A stretch of DNA of 64,000 nucleotides from an uncultured SAR116 cluster alpha proteobacterium (GCA_902625725.1 CACOCY010000006.1:53046-117045), one strand, 5' to 3'; numbered from the stretch's first letter, positions 1 to 9,572 are shown. Notes: generated by a model not told the origin, from the letters alone. Translations and numbers: made by a program.

Positions 1-93
1 TGCGTATTGTTGATCCAGAGGTTCGAAGGCCTGTTTGGGACTTACCCTGATGCGTGGAATAAAAATAAGGTTAGCAAGTATGCAAGCAATTAA
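1..93 (+). other. 3' end of an upstream gene, reading frame uncertain
   Basis: The window opens inside a probable plus-strand gene. Two frames stay open from the left edge. One stops at TGA 48-50 and reads a 15-residue tail ending VWDLP; the other stops at TAA 91-93. The first has more A/T-ending codons, like the other genes here, but the stretch is too short to decide. I do not recognise either peptide. The 38 to 80 bases that follow hold the leader of the acyl-CoA synthetase gene and no clear terminator hairpin. Confidence 0.3.
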
Positions 94-131
94 ATTAAAC
101 TAATTTATATTAAGTTGTGGGGGTAAAACAT

Positions 132-2024
132 ATGAATGATTATAATTCAATTTACGATTTTGAAAAACATAATAAAGAAACTTTTTGGCTTAATGCATCA
201 AAATCCATTGATTGGATCACTCCACCTAAAATCGCTATAGATGACAGTAATGCTCCATTTTCTAGATGGTTTCCGGATGGAAAGATGAATAGTTGTTACA
301 ATGCTGTAGATAGGCATGTGCTTGCTGGTCGTGGCAAGCAAACAGCAATTCAATATGAATCACCTATAACTGGGCAATCATTTTCATTGACTTATTTGGA
401 GATGCAAAAACAAACTGCTAAATTTGCAGGTATGCTTGTTGAGCAGGGGCTTAAAAAAGGAGACAGAGTAATAATTTATATGCCAATGATCACGGAAGCG
501 GTGATTTCTATGCTTGGCTGTGCTCGAATTGGCGTCGTGCATTCAGTCGTTTTTGGTGGTTTTGCAGCTGCAGAATTGGCAAAACGGATTGATGACTGCA
601 AGCCAAAATTAATTATAAGTGCGTCGTGTGGGCATGAGCCAACCCGATTAGTACAGTATAAACCACTTCTTGATAAGGCTATTCAGCAGTCTAAATTTAA
701 ACCCTCAAAATGTGTAATTTATCAGCGTAACGCCCTTAAAGTTACTCTTAAAAACAAAAGAGATATTGAATGGCATGAAGCGATAGACCATGCTACTCCT
801 GCAGAGCCTGTGGCATTATCGGCAAATGACCCTTTGTATATTTTGTATACTTCTGGGACAACTGGTCAACCAAAAGGAGTTGTTAGAGATAACGGCGGGC
901 ATGCGGTAGCTCTGTGCTGGAGTATGTCGAATATTTATGATGTTAAAATGGGTGAAGTTTTTTGGGCGGCCTCAGATATTGGTTGGGTCGTTGGCCACTC
1001 ATATATTGTATATGGCCCACTATTTGCTGGATGTACCTCCATCTTATTTGAAGGAAAGCCAGTTGGAACTCCAGATGCTGGCGCATTCTGGCGCGTTGTG
1101 GAAAAGAATAAGGTTAAAACATTATTTACTGCTCCAACCGCTTTTAGAGCTATAAAACGTTCTGACCCAGAGGGTTCTTTTATCAAACAACATGATATTA
1201 GTTCTCTAGATTATCTTTTTCTTGCTGGTGAAAGAGCAGACCCTGACACAATAAAGTGGGCTCAAGGGCAATTATCTGTGCCAGTGGTGGATCATTGGTG
1301 GCAAACTGAGACCGGTTGGTCAATTTGCGCTAACCCAATGGGCCTAGAGCAATTGCCTATCAAACTTGGATCTCCAAGCGTGCCTATGCCGGGTTTTCAT
1401 GTGGAGATATTAGATGACAATGGCGATTTGGTAGCTGACAACACTCTGGGTTCGATAGTTATTAAGCTTCCCTTGCCTCCATCATGCTTGTCAACAATTT
1501 GGGGCGCGAACAATGTATTTTTAGAAAAATATCTTAAAAGGTTCCCAGGATACTATGAGACCGGTGACGCAGGATATAAGGATGAGGATGGATATGTTTA
1601 CATAATGGCTCGAACAGATGATGTAATTAATGTTGCAGGCCATAGATTATCTACTGGACAAATAGAGGAGATAATATCAGGACACCCAGATGTCGCTGAA
1701 TGTGCTGTCATAGGTATAGCTGACGAATTAAAGGGACAAATTCCGATTGGTTTCATTTGCCTGTATCCAAATAGAAAACTGTCAGGGGCAAAAATTTGTG
1801 AGGAAATTATTCATTTGGTTTCAGACAATATCGGGCGGATTTCTGCTTTTAAAAAAGTTATCATAATAGACAGGTTACCAAAGACAAGATCTGGAAAAAT
1901 AGTGCGTGCTACTATGGTAAAAATTGCCAATCAACAGCATTGGGTGATGCCTGCCACTATAGAAGATCCATCAGTACTTGAAGAAATTTCTAGTGCTCTG
2001 AAAGAACAATTATTTTTAGAGTGA
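132..2024 (+). CDS. prpE: Propionyl-CoA synthetase (propionate--CoA ligase)
   Basis: Activates propionate (and probably acetate or other short acids) to the CoA thioester through an acyl-adenylate, in the cytoplasm. The 630-residue length, the ANL phosphate-binding motif TSGTTGQPKG at 240-249, the GYYETGDAGY hinge region and the C-terminal PKTRSGK with the conserved, regulatable Lys589 are all as in PrpE, as is the tail TIEDPSVLEEI. A GTG at 117 opens the same frame, but ATG 132 is preferred because a run of G at 119-123 lies at ribosome-binding distance. No prp methylcitrate genes are nearby; it may serve propionate released by catabolic operons in this window. Acetyl-CoA synthetase is less likely, given the sequence just after the TSGTTG motif (VRDNGG). 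Confidence 0.9.
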   Translation: MNDYNSIYDFEKHNKETFWLNASKSIDWITPPKIAIDDSNAPFSRWFPDGKMNSCYNAVDRHVLAGRGKQTAIQYESPITGQSFSLTYLEMQKQTAKFAGMLVEQGLKKGDRVIIYMPMITEAVISMLGCARIGVVHSVVFGGFAAAELAKRIDDCKPKLIISASCGHEPTRLVQYKPLLDKAIQQSKFKPSKCVIYQRNALKVTLKNKRDIEWHEAIDHATPAEPVALSANDPLYILYTSGTTGQPKGVVRDNGGHAVALCWSMSNIYDVKMGEVFWAASDIGWVVGHSYIVYGPLFAGCTSILFEGKPVGTPDAGAFWRVVEKNKVKTLFTAPTAFRAIKRSDPEGSFIKQHDISSLDYLFLAGERADPDTIKWAQGQLSVPVVDHWWQTETGWSICANPMGLEQLPIKLGSPSVPMPGFHVEILDDNGDLVADNTLGSIVIKLPLPPSCLSTIWGANNVFLEKYLKRFPGYYETGDAGYKDEDGYVYIMARTDDVINVAGHRLSTGQIEEIISGHPDVAECAVIGIADELKGQIPIGFICLYPNRKLSGAKICEEIIHLVSDNIGRISAFKKVIIIDRLPKTRSGKIVRATMVKIANQQHWVMPATIEDPSVLEEISSALKEQLFLE

Positions 2025-2169
2025 GGTCCCATGAAGAAAACGTCTTTCCCTTATAAATTCGATAACTTTAATACATTTATCAATAATTAGGACAAATAAG
2101 GGGTTTTTTAAATACTCTTTTTTTTTTAAAAAGCATTGCGTAAAGCTTCGAAAAGCCTTAAATATCAAG

Positions 2170-2188
2170 TCTGCGTACGAAAAGCAGA
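2170..2188 (+). promoter_or_regulatory. Small inverted repeat in cold-shock gene leader
   Basis: TCTGC at 2170-2174 and GCAGA at 2184-2188 form a 5-bp stem with a 9-base loop inside the 239-base leader of the cold-shock gene. It may be part of a structured 5' UTR, but the stem is short and could be chance. Confidence 0.25.
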
Positions 2189-2228
2189 AAGCAACAAATT
2201 GATACGAATAGCTAGTTTTTAATGAGAC

Positions 2229-2253
2229 CAGTTTTTTGTGTTAATAAAAACTG
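2229..2253 (+). promoter_or_regulatory. Hairpin abutting the cold-shock gene ribosome-binding site
   Basis: CAGTTTTT (2229-2236) and AAAAACTG (2246-2253) make a perfect 8-bp, AU-rich stem with a 9-base loop. The 3' arm runs straight into the AGGA ribosome-binding site (2254-2257) of the cold-shock gene at 2264. A weak stem placed here could tune ribosome access with temperature, as leaders of cspA-type genes are known to do. That function is inference; the repeat itself is plain. Confidence 0.45.
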
Positions 2254-2263
2254 AGGATAAAAA

Positions 2264-2470
2264 ATGGCTAACGGAAAAGTAAAATGGTTTAATTCACAAA
2301 AAGGTTATGGCTTTATAGAACCCGAAGAAGGTGAGCAGGACGTGTTCGTACACATATCAGCCGTTAAAGCAGCAGGTATGGACGAATTGTCGGATGGCCA
2401 AGCTATTTCTTACGAATTAGAAACGGGTCAAAATGGAAAAACATCGGCGGTAAATTTAGCTGCTTTGTAA
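2264..2470 (+). CDS. Cold-shock protein, CspA family
   Basis: A 68-residue single cold-shock domain that binds single-stranded RNA/DNA and acts as an RNA chaperone. RNP1 (KGYGFI, 13-18) and RNP2 (VFVHI, 27-31) are intact, and the KVKWFN start is typical. The ribosome-binding site TGAGGA lies 6 bases before the ATG. The gene is monocistronic: a 239-base leader with hairpins lies upstream and a strong terminator follows 15 bases after the stop. Whether it is cold-induced or constitutive cannot be read from the protein. Confidence 0.95.
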   Translation: MANGKVKWFNSQKGYGFIEPEEGEQDVFVHISAVKAAGMDELSDGQAISYELETGQNGKTSAVNLAAL

Positions 2471-2485
2471 TTTTATTTCTAATAC

Positions 2486-2526
2486 AAAAAAGCGTCAGAC
2501 ACAATTTGTGTCTGGCGCATTTTTTG
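2486..2526 (+). terminator. Rho-independent terminator of cold-shock gene
   Basis: GCGTCAGACACA and TGTGTCTGGCGC pair over 12 bp (one G-U) between 2492 and 2518 around a 3-base loop, followed by a T-rich tract. A run of A precedes the stem, so it may also work in reverse for the convergent gene at 2593-3678. Confidence 0.92.
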
Positions 2527-2592
2527 TTTCATTTTATGTATATTTGTAAATTTTTACTGTTAAAATATGAAAATTTAAAAAACCAACAAGTT

Positions 2593-3678
2593 TTATTCTG
2601 ATTTTCTAATTCTAGAAACAAATATCGGCATTGATACAAATATCAAGAGAACTCGGACTAGATGGTGGAATGCTACAAACGCCACGTCATAACCAAAAAT
2701 TAGAGCTAAGATTGTGGCCTCGTATAGGCCACCAGGAACGAAAGCAAGCCAAATTGATAAAAATGTAACATTAGATGAAGTCACAACTAGCCAGGCTACC
2801 AATAAGTAAGTGGTTATAATTAGCCCAGAAGTTATACATGCATCAAATAAGGCTGTCTTAAGTTCATAAAGTGAAATTTTTGCCAGTCTAGCACCAACTG
2901 AGGCTCCAATTGTCAATTGTGCGATGATAACTACTTCGCTGATCCTGTGAAGCTGTATTATACCTGTGACATGTAATATGCTGCTCAAAAATATTGGTCC
3001 TAACAAATGTGGAAGTGGCATTCTAAACAATTTTGCTATCCAAAAACCTCCGAAACATAATATTAAAAACATGACAATTTGTATGACTGAGAGGTCTGTG
3101 AAATTTGACATGTCATTTAATATCTCGTTGGAACGCTTTATTGCTAAATTTCCTTCAACGAATGCCAAAAGTAAGGGAGTGCTAATAAAAACGACCGCTA
3201 CCCTTACAAGATGAAAAAGAGCGACTACATAGTCTTTCTCTACTACCTCATGCGCCATTACTACGGCTTCTGCTTGACCGCCTGGAATACTGCACAAAAA
3301 TGCTTGTTTTGGCTCATATAATTTGACTCTTCGTAAAAACTGAAAAGAAATGAAGGTTACACATACTGTAGCAACTATCATTATGATTACAGAAAATGTC
3401 CATTTTTGAGCACTCTGAAAAATGTCTGGAGTAAAATTAGTTCCAATCATTACAGATATTCCAATAATCACCGGTAGATAGAACCAATTAGCAATTGAGA
3501 GTAGTGGTTGCGTTTGGCGAATGCTTGTTCCAATGATAAATACTCCTATAAGGCTGCCAAGAAAATAAGGAGCAGGAACATTTAATAATTGAAAAAAAAT
3601 TGCGCAAGCAAATGCCAGGCATAAGGTAAATACAATTTTATATATGTCAGAAAACATATTTTTACTAAGAAATTGCAT
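2593..3678 (-). CDS. AbrB-family (PF05145) membrane protein, putative transporter
   Basis: A 361-residue integral membrane protein with about ten hydrophobic segments in two similar halves. Each half carries a conserved PGG signature: SIPGGQAEA near residue 130 and VPGGLYEAT near 320. This matches the 'AbrB duplication' membrane family, often mis-named ammonia monooxygenase; the cargo is unknown. A possible role in small organic acid or metabolite transport is inference. It stands alone, convergent with the cold-shock gene and its terminator. Confidence 0.8.
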   Translation of the reverse strand: MQFLSKNMFSDIYKIVFTLCLAFACAIFFQLLNVPAPYFLGSLIGVFIIGTSIRQTQPLLSIANWFYLPVIIGISVMIGTNFTPDIFQSAQKWTFSVIIMIVATVCVTFISFQFLRRVKLYEPKQAFLCSIPGGQAEAVVMAHEVVEKDYVVALFHLVRVAVVFISTPLLLAFVEGNLAIKRSNEILNDMSNFTDLSVIQIVMFLILCFGGFWIAKLFRMPLPHLLGPIFLSSILHVTGIIQLHRISEVVIIAQLTIGASVGARLAKISLYELKTALFDACITSGLIITTYLLVAWLVVTSSNVTFLSIWLAFVPGGLYEATILALIFGYDVAFVAFHHLVRVLLIFVSMPIFVSRIRKSE

Positions 3679-3783
3679 ACGTATATCCTTGAGAATGCTA
3701 GGGTAAAAAAAGTCAACCTATAAATAACATTAACATATTATAAGCGAAATTAGTTTTTCGTGACGCAAATAATAGTACTGTCT

Positions 3784-4689
3784 CTATAATGACAATTTTT
3801 CTTCGTTGGGATTTCTATTTGTTTTTCTCACAAACTCTCGCCATACAATCACCATGCTGCTTATAAAAATAGCAAATGCTCCAGTGAGCTCGAAAATTGA
3901 TGGTATCTCAGAAAAAAATAAGAACCCTGCTAGACCAGCGGCTGGAAGTTGGAGATATCTTAGTGTAGTTACTACGACAGCATCAGCATATCGATAGGCA
4001 AGGGTTACAGACAGTTGAAGGAATGAAGCTAGAATTCCTAAAAGTACCAACAACTGCCAAATATTGAAATCGTGTGAAACAACTAATTTCGAAGGAAAAA
4101 TAGTTAAACCAGCTAACGAAACAATAAGTGCTCCTGCTATATTATGTATTAAAGTTACTGTGAATGGTGAATCTGATTTTCCGAGTTTCCGTAAAATTAT
4201 GGATAAAGCTGCACCTGTCAAAGCAGCGGCAATCCCGTATGTTATACCGATACTTAATTTGCTTGAGAAAGGGTCTGTTATTAGAATAACTCCTATCATA
4301 CCGACAATCACGGCTGACCATCGATAAATTCCAATTTTTTCTTTTAAAAAAAACGGTGAAAATAAAGTTACGAATATTATTGAACTTTGAAAAAGTGCAG
4401 TAGCTAAGCCAAGTGAGATATTTTGAAGAGCTAAGAACACGAGTGTGATACTGCTAAGTCCTAATATAACTCTTAGAAACATGGCAACCTTATTTTTGAC
4501 ATTAAATAATTTATATCTATGGATAAAAAAGGCAGAAATAATCAATATTGGTAAGGCGAACCAAAAACGAAAAATTAAAATACTAATAATGCTTAAATCT
4601 TGCGCTAGAACTTTTACTAGCATGCTTGTAAGTACGCCAAAGAACACCGTAAATATGGAAAACAAAATACCTTTTGCTACTTCTGTCAT
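3784..4689 (-). CDS. DMT superfamily (EamA) permease
   Basis: A 301-residue protein with ten predicted hydrophobic helices forming two EamA repeats (about residues 5-140 and 150-285), the usual plan of drug/metabolite transporters that export amino acids or other metabolites. It ends with a short charged cytoplasmic tail. The substrate cannot be told from sequence. It is transcribed away from the Mo hydroxylase operon across a 172-base AT-rich gap, so the two may share a divergent control region. Confidence 0.8.
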   Translation of the reverse strand: MTEVAKGILFSIFTVFFGVLTSMLVKVLAQDLSIISILIFRFWFALPILIISAFFIHRYKLFNVKNKVAMFLRVILGLSSITLVFLALQNISLGLATALFQSSIIFVTLFSPFFLKEKIGIYRWSAVIVGMIGVILITDPFSSKLSIGITYGIAAALTGAALSIILRKLGKSDSPFTVTLIHNIAGALIVSLAGLTIFPSKLVVSHDFNIWQLLVLLGILASFLQLSVTLAYRYADAVVVTTLRYLQLPAAGLAGFLFFSEIPSIFELTGAFAIFISSMVIVWREFVRKTNRNPNEEKLSL

Positions 4690-4861
4690 TTTTTTCTTTT
4701 CTTACACATTGGTGGGTGTTTTTTTGCTCTAAAGACCCTATCTTATTTTGTATGTTTATTCTTTGAAAAAAAGATTCATCACGGAAAAAAAATATAGACA
4801 AAATTATCGATAAAGTTAAAATTAAAGTTACCTTTGATTTTTATCTTTTGTGAGGAACAAA

Positions 4862-5725
4862 ATGAAAGCATCGGCATTCACATACCACAAGCCAAATTCT
4901 CTTGATGAAGCCCTAGGATTGCTGAAAAGTGAAGAGGAAGCAAAGGTGCTCGCTGGTGGACAGTCACTCATGCCAATGCTGAATATGAGATTTGTGCAAC
5001 CAGAAACAGTGGTAGATGTAAACGGACTTAGCGAGTTGTCAACAATTTCTTTTACAGACCGTGTTGAACTTGGCGCTTTGGTGCGCCAAAAAACACTAGC
5101 TACCGATACAATTATTGAGCAGCATCTACCGGTGATGCGGGAAGCTCTAAAATGGGTTGGCCATTTTCAAACCCAGTCTCGTGGAACAATTGGTGGCAGT
5201 TTGTGCCATTTGGATCCAGCATCAGAGTTGCCAATGGTAGCCTTATTATATGATGCTGAATTACAGGTTGCATCTGCATCTGGAACACGGGTAATTCCAA
5301 TTAAAGAATGGGGCCTCGCTTACATGATGCCATCAATTGGACCAGATGAATTACTCACTAAAATATTTATAAAACCCTGGGATAAGCCATATGGTTTTGG
5401 CTTTCAAGAATTTGCAAGAAGGCACGGTGATTTTGCTATCGCTGCAGTTGGTTGTCTTTTAAAACTCAAAAATGGAGTAATAACCGATATTGCGATTTCA
5501 ATTGGTGGTGTAGAGGATGTTCCAAGGAGGTTTATTGAATGCGAAGACGAATTGCGAGGTTCCAATTATGATATTAATGAAATCAAGCAGCGTATTGTAA
5601 ATCCATTAAATCAAATTAATTATTTAGACGATAGCCTTGTCACAGGCTCTTACAGGCATAAACTGCTCAAAGGGTTACTTGCACGGGCAATCGAACAGGC
5701 CGGGACCAGGACAAACTCTGATTAA
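4862..5725 (+). CDS. Mo hydroxylase FAD-binding medium subunit (CoxM-like)
   Basis: Carries FAD in a three-subunit molybdenum hydroxylase of the xanthine dehydrogenase/CO dehydrogenase family and passes electrons from the 2Fe-2S subunit to an acceptor. The FAD motifs AGGQSLMPML (31-40) and TIGGSLCHLDPASE (about 105-118) are intact. At 287 residues it is normal for the family. ATG 4862 is chosen over an in-frame GTG at 4850 because TGAGGA at 4851-4856 sits 6 bases before it and MKAS is the usual N-terminus. First gene of a three-gene operon. Confidence 0.9.
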   Translation: MKASAFTYHKPNSLDEALGLLKSEEEAKVLAGGQSLMPMLNMRFVQPETVVDVNGLSELSTISFTDRVELGALVRQKTLATDTIIEQHLPVMREALKWVGHFQTQSRGTIGGSLCHLDPASELPMVALLYDAELQVASASGTRVIPIKEWGLAYMMPSIGPDELLTKIFIKPWDKPYGFGFQEFARRHGDFAIAAVGCLLKLKNGVITDIAISIGGVEDVPRRFIECEDELRGSNYDINEIKQRIVNPLNQINYLDDSLVTGSYRHKLLKGLLARAIEQAGTRTNSD

Positions 5726-5741
5726 AAGAGGGAGATATTAA

Positions 5742-6230
5742 ATGCAAGAACAAGACGTTCAAATGCATGTAAATGGCAAACCAGTCTCGGGCAAGGTGGA
5801 GGCAAGAACGCATTTAGGCGATTTTCTCCGCCAAGCAGTCGGACTAACTGGCACACATCTAGGGTGCGAGCACGGTGTTTGTGGTGCCTGTACGGTTATT
5901 GTTGATGGAGATGCGGTACGTTCATGCCTTATGCTAGCGGTCCAAGCTGATAATTGTGACGTGACTACTATAGAAGGTATAGCAGAAGAGAATGGAAGTT
6001 TGCATCCTTTGCAAGAGGCTTTCCGTAATAATCATGCTTTGCAGTGTGGTTTTTGTACAGCAGGTATGATTACCTCATTATATGCATTCCTCTCTGAAAA
6101 TCCAAATCGAAGTGACGAAGAAATAAGAGAAGCGATATCTGGTAATATATGCCGATGTACTGGTTATCAGGGAATTATTTCCGCTGCAAAAGAGGCAGCA
6201 GCAAAAATGGCTAAAGACAATAGGAACTAA
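5742..6230 (+). CDS. Mo hydroxylase 2Fe-2S small subunit (CoxS-like)
   Basis: The 162-residue iron-sulphur subunit. The N-terminal plant-ferredoxin-type cluster is bound by Cys42, 47, 50 and 62 (CEHGVCGAC motif), and the C-terminal helical domain binds a second cluster through Cys102, 105, 137 and 139 (CGFC and CRC). All eight ligands are present, so electron transfer should work. It lies 16 bases after the FAD subunit with a GGGAG ribosome-binding site, and 3 bases before the large subunit. Confidence 0.93.
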   Translation: MQEQDVQMHVNGKPVSGKVEARTHLGDFLRQAVGLTGTHLGCEHGVCGACTVIVDGDAVRSCLMLAVQADNCDVTTIEGIAEENGSLHPLQEAFRNNHALQCGFCTAGMITSLYAFLSENPNRSDEEIREAISGNICRCTGYQGIISAAKEAAAKMAKDNRN

Positions 6231-6233
6231 AAA

Positions 6234-8576
6234 ATGGGTGTAAGACAAATTGGTGCGCGTGTTCATAGGGTTGAAGACGAAAATTTAATTCGGGGAGAAG
6301 GGAAATATCTTGATGATATTCAGTTGCCTAACATGGTTTATGCAGCATTTTTGCGCTCCTCAATGGCTCATGCAAAAATATCGATAACTGATGTTGAGGC
6401 AGCACAGTCATTGCCGGGCGTGCAAGCAGTATTCACTTATGATACTCTTCCATCTTCTCTTATTAGTAAAACTCAATTGGAGACTTATCCTGCTCCTATA
6501 ATTAAACAAAGTATGTTACCCGACCTACTTGCGAATGACGAGGTAGCACACGTTGGGCAAGCTATTGCAATGGTAATAGCAAGCTCTCGCCATATAGCAG
6601 AAGATGCTTGCGAACTAATACAAGTAGATTATCAGCCGCTGACACCAGTCGTGGATGTTTTGGAAGCAGCAAAACCGGATAGTCAATTGACCCATAGCAC
6701 GTTGAAAGACAATATTGCTGCATCTATAGAGACAAAGTTTGGCGATGTAGAAAGTGCATTTGCGGAGTGCGAAGACTCCTTAGAGTTAAATTTCAAACAA
6801 CACCGTGGAGGCTGCCATTCCATGGAATGTAGAGGTGTTCTTGGTGATTGGCAGCAGCAATTAGGCGAATTAACATTATACTCGTCAACGCAATGTCCGT
6901 ATTTAGTTCGAAGGATGGTCTCTAAACAGCTGGGGTGTCCAGAGAGCTCAATAAGAGTAATAGCGCCTGACGTTGGGGGTGGGTTCGGGCCAAAAGCAGG
7001 ATACTATCCTGAAGAAACCCTTATTGCAATAGCGTCAAAACAGCTAAGAAAACCTGTGAAATGGTCTGAAGATAGAAGAGAACACTTCACTTCAACTAAT
7101 CAACAAAGAGATCAAATATGGAATTTAAAGGTTGGTTTTAAAAATAATGGAGAAATCACGGCTATAAGAGGACACGTTACTCACGATAGCGGTGCTTTTC
7201 TAAATTATGGGTTATTGCTTTCTGCAACTACCTTGATGCCTTTACCGGGCCCTTACAAAATAAAAAACCTTCATGTAACGCTTGATGCTATTTACACAAA
7301 TACCGTTTCTACGAGTCCAGTAAGAGGGGCAGGAAGACCAAATGCTGCTTACGCGATGGACAGGGTTATAGATGCGGTAGCACGTCATTTAGCTATAGAC
7401 CCTGCAGAAATGAGACAAATTAATTTAGTAAAAAATGAAGACTTTCCATATCAGCCAGGATCTAAACATCGGAATGGTTCAATGATGACTTATGACAGTG
7501 GAGATTATACGGGTATGTTAGCCATGGTGAAAGAAATGGCAGATTATGATGGCTTTCGCAAACAACAAAAAGAGGCTAGGGCGAATGGAAAATATCTTGG
7601 TATTGGTTTAGCTTGTTTCATAGAAGACACAGGTATGGGACCCTATGAGGGTGTCAACGTGCGTGTTGACGTATCAGGAAACGTTATCGCATCTACAGGT
7701 GCTACTAGCCAAGGTCAGGGTCACGCAACAGTAATTTCACAAGTGATTGCTGAAAATCTGGATATAGATATAAGTAAAATACGAGTTGAAGCAGGGGATA
7801 CTGGAAAATTTCCTCATGGAATAGGTGCTATTGGAAGTAGAACAGGAGTAAATGTAGGCATATCAGCAAATGATGCAGCAGCCCAGGTAAAAACAAAAGC
7901 TTTAAAGCTAGCATCTATTTTGCTTGAGAAGTCAGAGAATGAGTTGGAACTTTCAGATGGGGCAGTAAGAGTTCGCAACGACTCGAATCAGTTTATTACC
8001 CTTGCAGATTTGGCATTACAATTATCACCTGCAGTTGCTGGGAAACTTCCAGAGGGTTTCGAAACAGCTGGTTTGGAAGCTGTGTCGTATCAAACTACCG
8101 ACTACATGCCTCACTCAAGTGGTGCTAATATAGCAAAGGTTGAAGTTGATATTATCACCGGTGGTATCAAAATTCTTGATTATTATGTGGTTCATGACTG
8201 TGGAAGAATATTAAATCCAATGATCGTGGACGGACAGATTATAGGCGGGGTTGTTCATGGTATTGGAAATGCAATGTTTGAGCAGATGGTATATGATGAT
8301 GCCGGTAATCCAATGACCACAAATTATGGTGACTATTTGCTGCCTTTAGCCTCTGAGATGCCAGAAATACATGTGGCCCACATTGAAACTCCGTCCCCTG
8401 CAAATCCAATGGGATTGAAAGGTGCAGGGGAGGGAGGAACCATACCTGCTATTGGAGCAATGATAAATGCTATCGAAGATGCGTTAACACCTTTCGACGC
8501 GTATGTTGCACAATATCCAGTGACCCCGGAATATATCCTTGATTTGATTGATGGAAAAAAGGTGGCTGCAGAATAA
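6234..8576 (+). CDS. Mo hydroxylase large, molybdopterin-binding subunit (CoxL-like, form II)
   Basis: The 780-residue catalytic subunit that hydroxylates a C-H bond of an aldehyde, purine or N-heterocycle, or possibly oxidises CO. Molybdopterin-cytosine dinucleotide motifs are present: GGGFGPKAG near 247 and the catalytic-Glu loop GAGEGG near 730. The active-site loop near 364 reads PVRGAGR, the 'form II' type, not the VAYRCSFR loop of true CO dehydrogenase. A role on a heterocyclic or aromatic compound is therefore more likely than CO oxidation. No coxDEFG-type maturation genes are adjacent. The end is 16 bases from the convergent pseudogene. Confidence 0.9.
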   Translation: MGVRQIGARVHRVEDENLIRGEGKYLDDIQLPNMVYAAFLRSSMAHAKISITDVEAAQSLPGVQAVFTYDTLPSSLISKTQLETYPAPIIKQSMLPDLLANDEVAHVGQAIAMVIASSRHIAEDACELIQVDYQPLTPVVDVLEAAKPDSQLTHSTLKDNIAASIETKFGDVESAFAECEDSLELNFKQHRGGCHSMECRGVLGDWQQQLGELTLYSSTQCPYLVRRMVSKQLGCPESSIRVIAPDVGGGFGPKAGYYPEETLIAIASKQLRKPVKWSEDRREHFTSTNQQRDQIWNLKVGFKNNGEITAIRGHVTHDSGAFLNYGLLLSATTLMPLPGPYKIKNLHVTLDAIYTNTVSTSPVRGAGRPNAAYAMDRVIDAVARHLAIDPAEMRQINLVKNEDFPYQPGSKHRNGSMMTYDSGDYTGMLAMVKEMADYDGFRKQQKEARANGKYLGIGLACFIEDTGMGPYEGVNVRVDVSGNVIASTGATSQGQGHATVISQVIAENLDIDISKIRVEAGDTGKFPHGIGAIGSRTGVNVGISANDAAAQVKTKALKLASILLEKSENELELSDGAVRVRNDSNQFITLADLALQLSPAVAGKLPEGFETAGLEAVSYQTTDYMPHSSGANIAKVEVDIITGGIKILDYYVVHDCGRILNPMIVDGQIIGGVVHGIGNAMFEQMVYDDAGNPMTTNYGDYLLPLASEMPEIHVAHIETPSPANPMGLKGAGEGGTIPAIGAMINAIEDALTPFDAYVAQYPVTPEYILDLIDGKKVAAE

Positions 8577-8592
8577 GGTAAATTTTCCTAAT

Positions 8593-9520
8593 TCAATTTC
8601 GAAGCTTTATAATTTGTTCAAGTAATTCACAAATTTGCTTACTTTTTTTGAAACTCGGTACAACGTTATTTTCACAAGAATTTCGAAAACTTTCTAGCAT
8701 CAACACATATTGGTTGTATGGCTCAAATATTTTTGTGCTCTCTCCTATTTCTCCTACTGCCCAGCTTGCTGTAGCTATTTCACACGGATTAAACGGCGTA
8801 TCTAGTCTTCCCCAGCCTCGGCGGCCAGTTATGTGAACAGATTGAGACAAACTCATATCGCTTGAGACCTGCATTGAAAGTCTTTTACCATTTCCAAAAT
8901 CAACTAATGCATTCATATTTTTTTCGACATCTAAATCTTTTCCATTTGTAAGTCAAAAGATATTAAACCAGGTTCACTCTCAAATAATATTAATCCTGCA
9001 AGTATCGTGTAGCATGCAATATCTAAGACTGGTCCACCCCCCATAGATGCATAATTTCTTACATCTCCTTCCGGCCTTGGTGGATACGAAAAAATTGCTG
9101 AAACATAGAGAGGTTCTCCAATATCCATTTGTTTAAGCCATTCCCATTGAGGATGATGACACACCATAAATGCTTCTTGAAAATAACGATTATTTTTACC
9201 AGCAGCTTCCTCAACTGCTCATATTTCTTGTAAAGATAAGGCCATCGGCTTCTCACATAAAACGTATTTTCCAGCATTTAAAGCTTTAATGTTCCATTCT
9301 GAGTGTAAATGATTTGGAAGAGGAATATATACGGCCTCTGCCTCAGGATCTGCAAGTACGTCTTCATAATGACCAACTTTTGAAGATTTATCATAATTTA
9401 AGTTTAAAAGTTTCGTTGGATTGCGTGTTCCAAGATGCACTACAGTGAAGCCAATTTTTCTCATAGCAGGGATTAACTGATTCTGGAAATTTTAGTGTCA
9501 CCTAATATTCCAAATCTCAT
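8593..9520 (-). pseudogene. Gfo/Idh/MocA-family oxidoreductase, inactivated by two frameshifts and a stop
   Basis: Read on the minus strand this is one dehydrogenase of about 309 residues in three pieces. ATG 9520 starts [13 protein letters not shown] with the Rossmann strand. One base is then missing near 9484, and the frame continues as [10 protein letters not shown] through the family's EKP motif (CEKPMALS). TGA at 9219-9221 interrupts the same frame, which goes on through HHPQWEWL and GGGPVLDIACYT. A second frameshift near 8937-8942, in an A-rich run, joins it to the last 110 residues ending at 8593. Residue similarity to the family continues across every break, so this is a decayed gene rather than separate small ORFs. 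An intact, different member lies at 34637-35707. Confidence 0.88.
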
Positions 9521-9572
9521 GTTTACCTCTCATTAAAGAAAATTGTTTTTTATAAAAAAGCTGAACGTTAGC

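Noticed and set aside
935..1186. Small reverse ORF inside prpE
   Set aside because: It lies wholly within a clear gene on the other strand, with no family features.
6234..8576. Aerobic CO dehydrogenase large subunit
   Set aside because: The active loop is the RGAGR form II type, and cox maturation genes are absent.
9059..9277. Minus-strand 72-residue ORF as a separate gene
   Set aside because: It overlaps the pseudogene in another frame; the pseudogene frame carries the family motifs.
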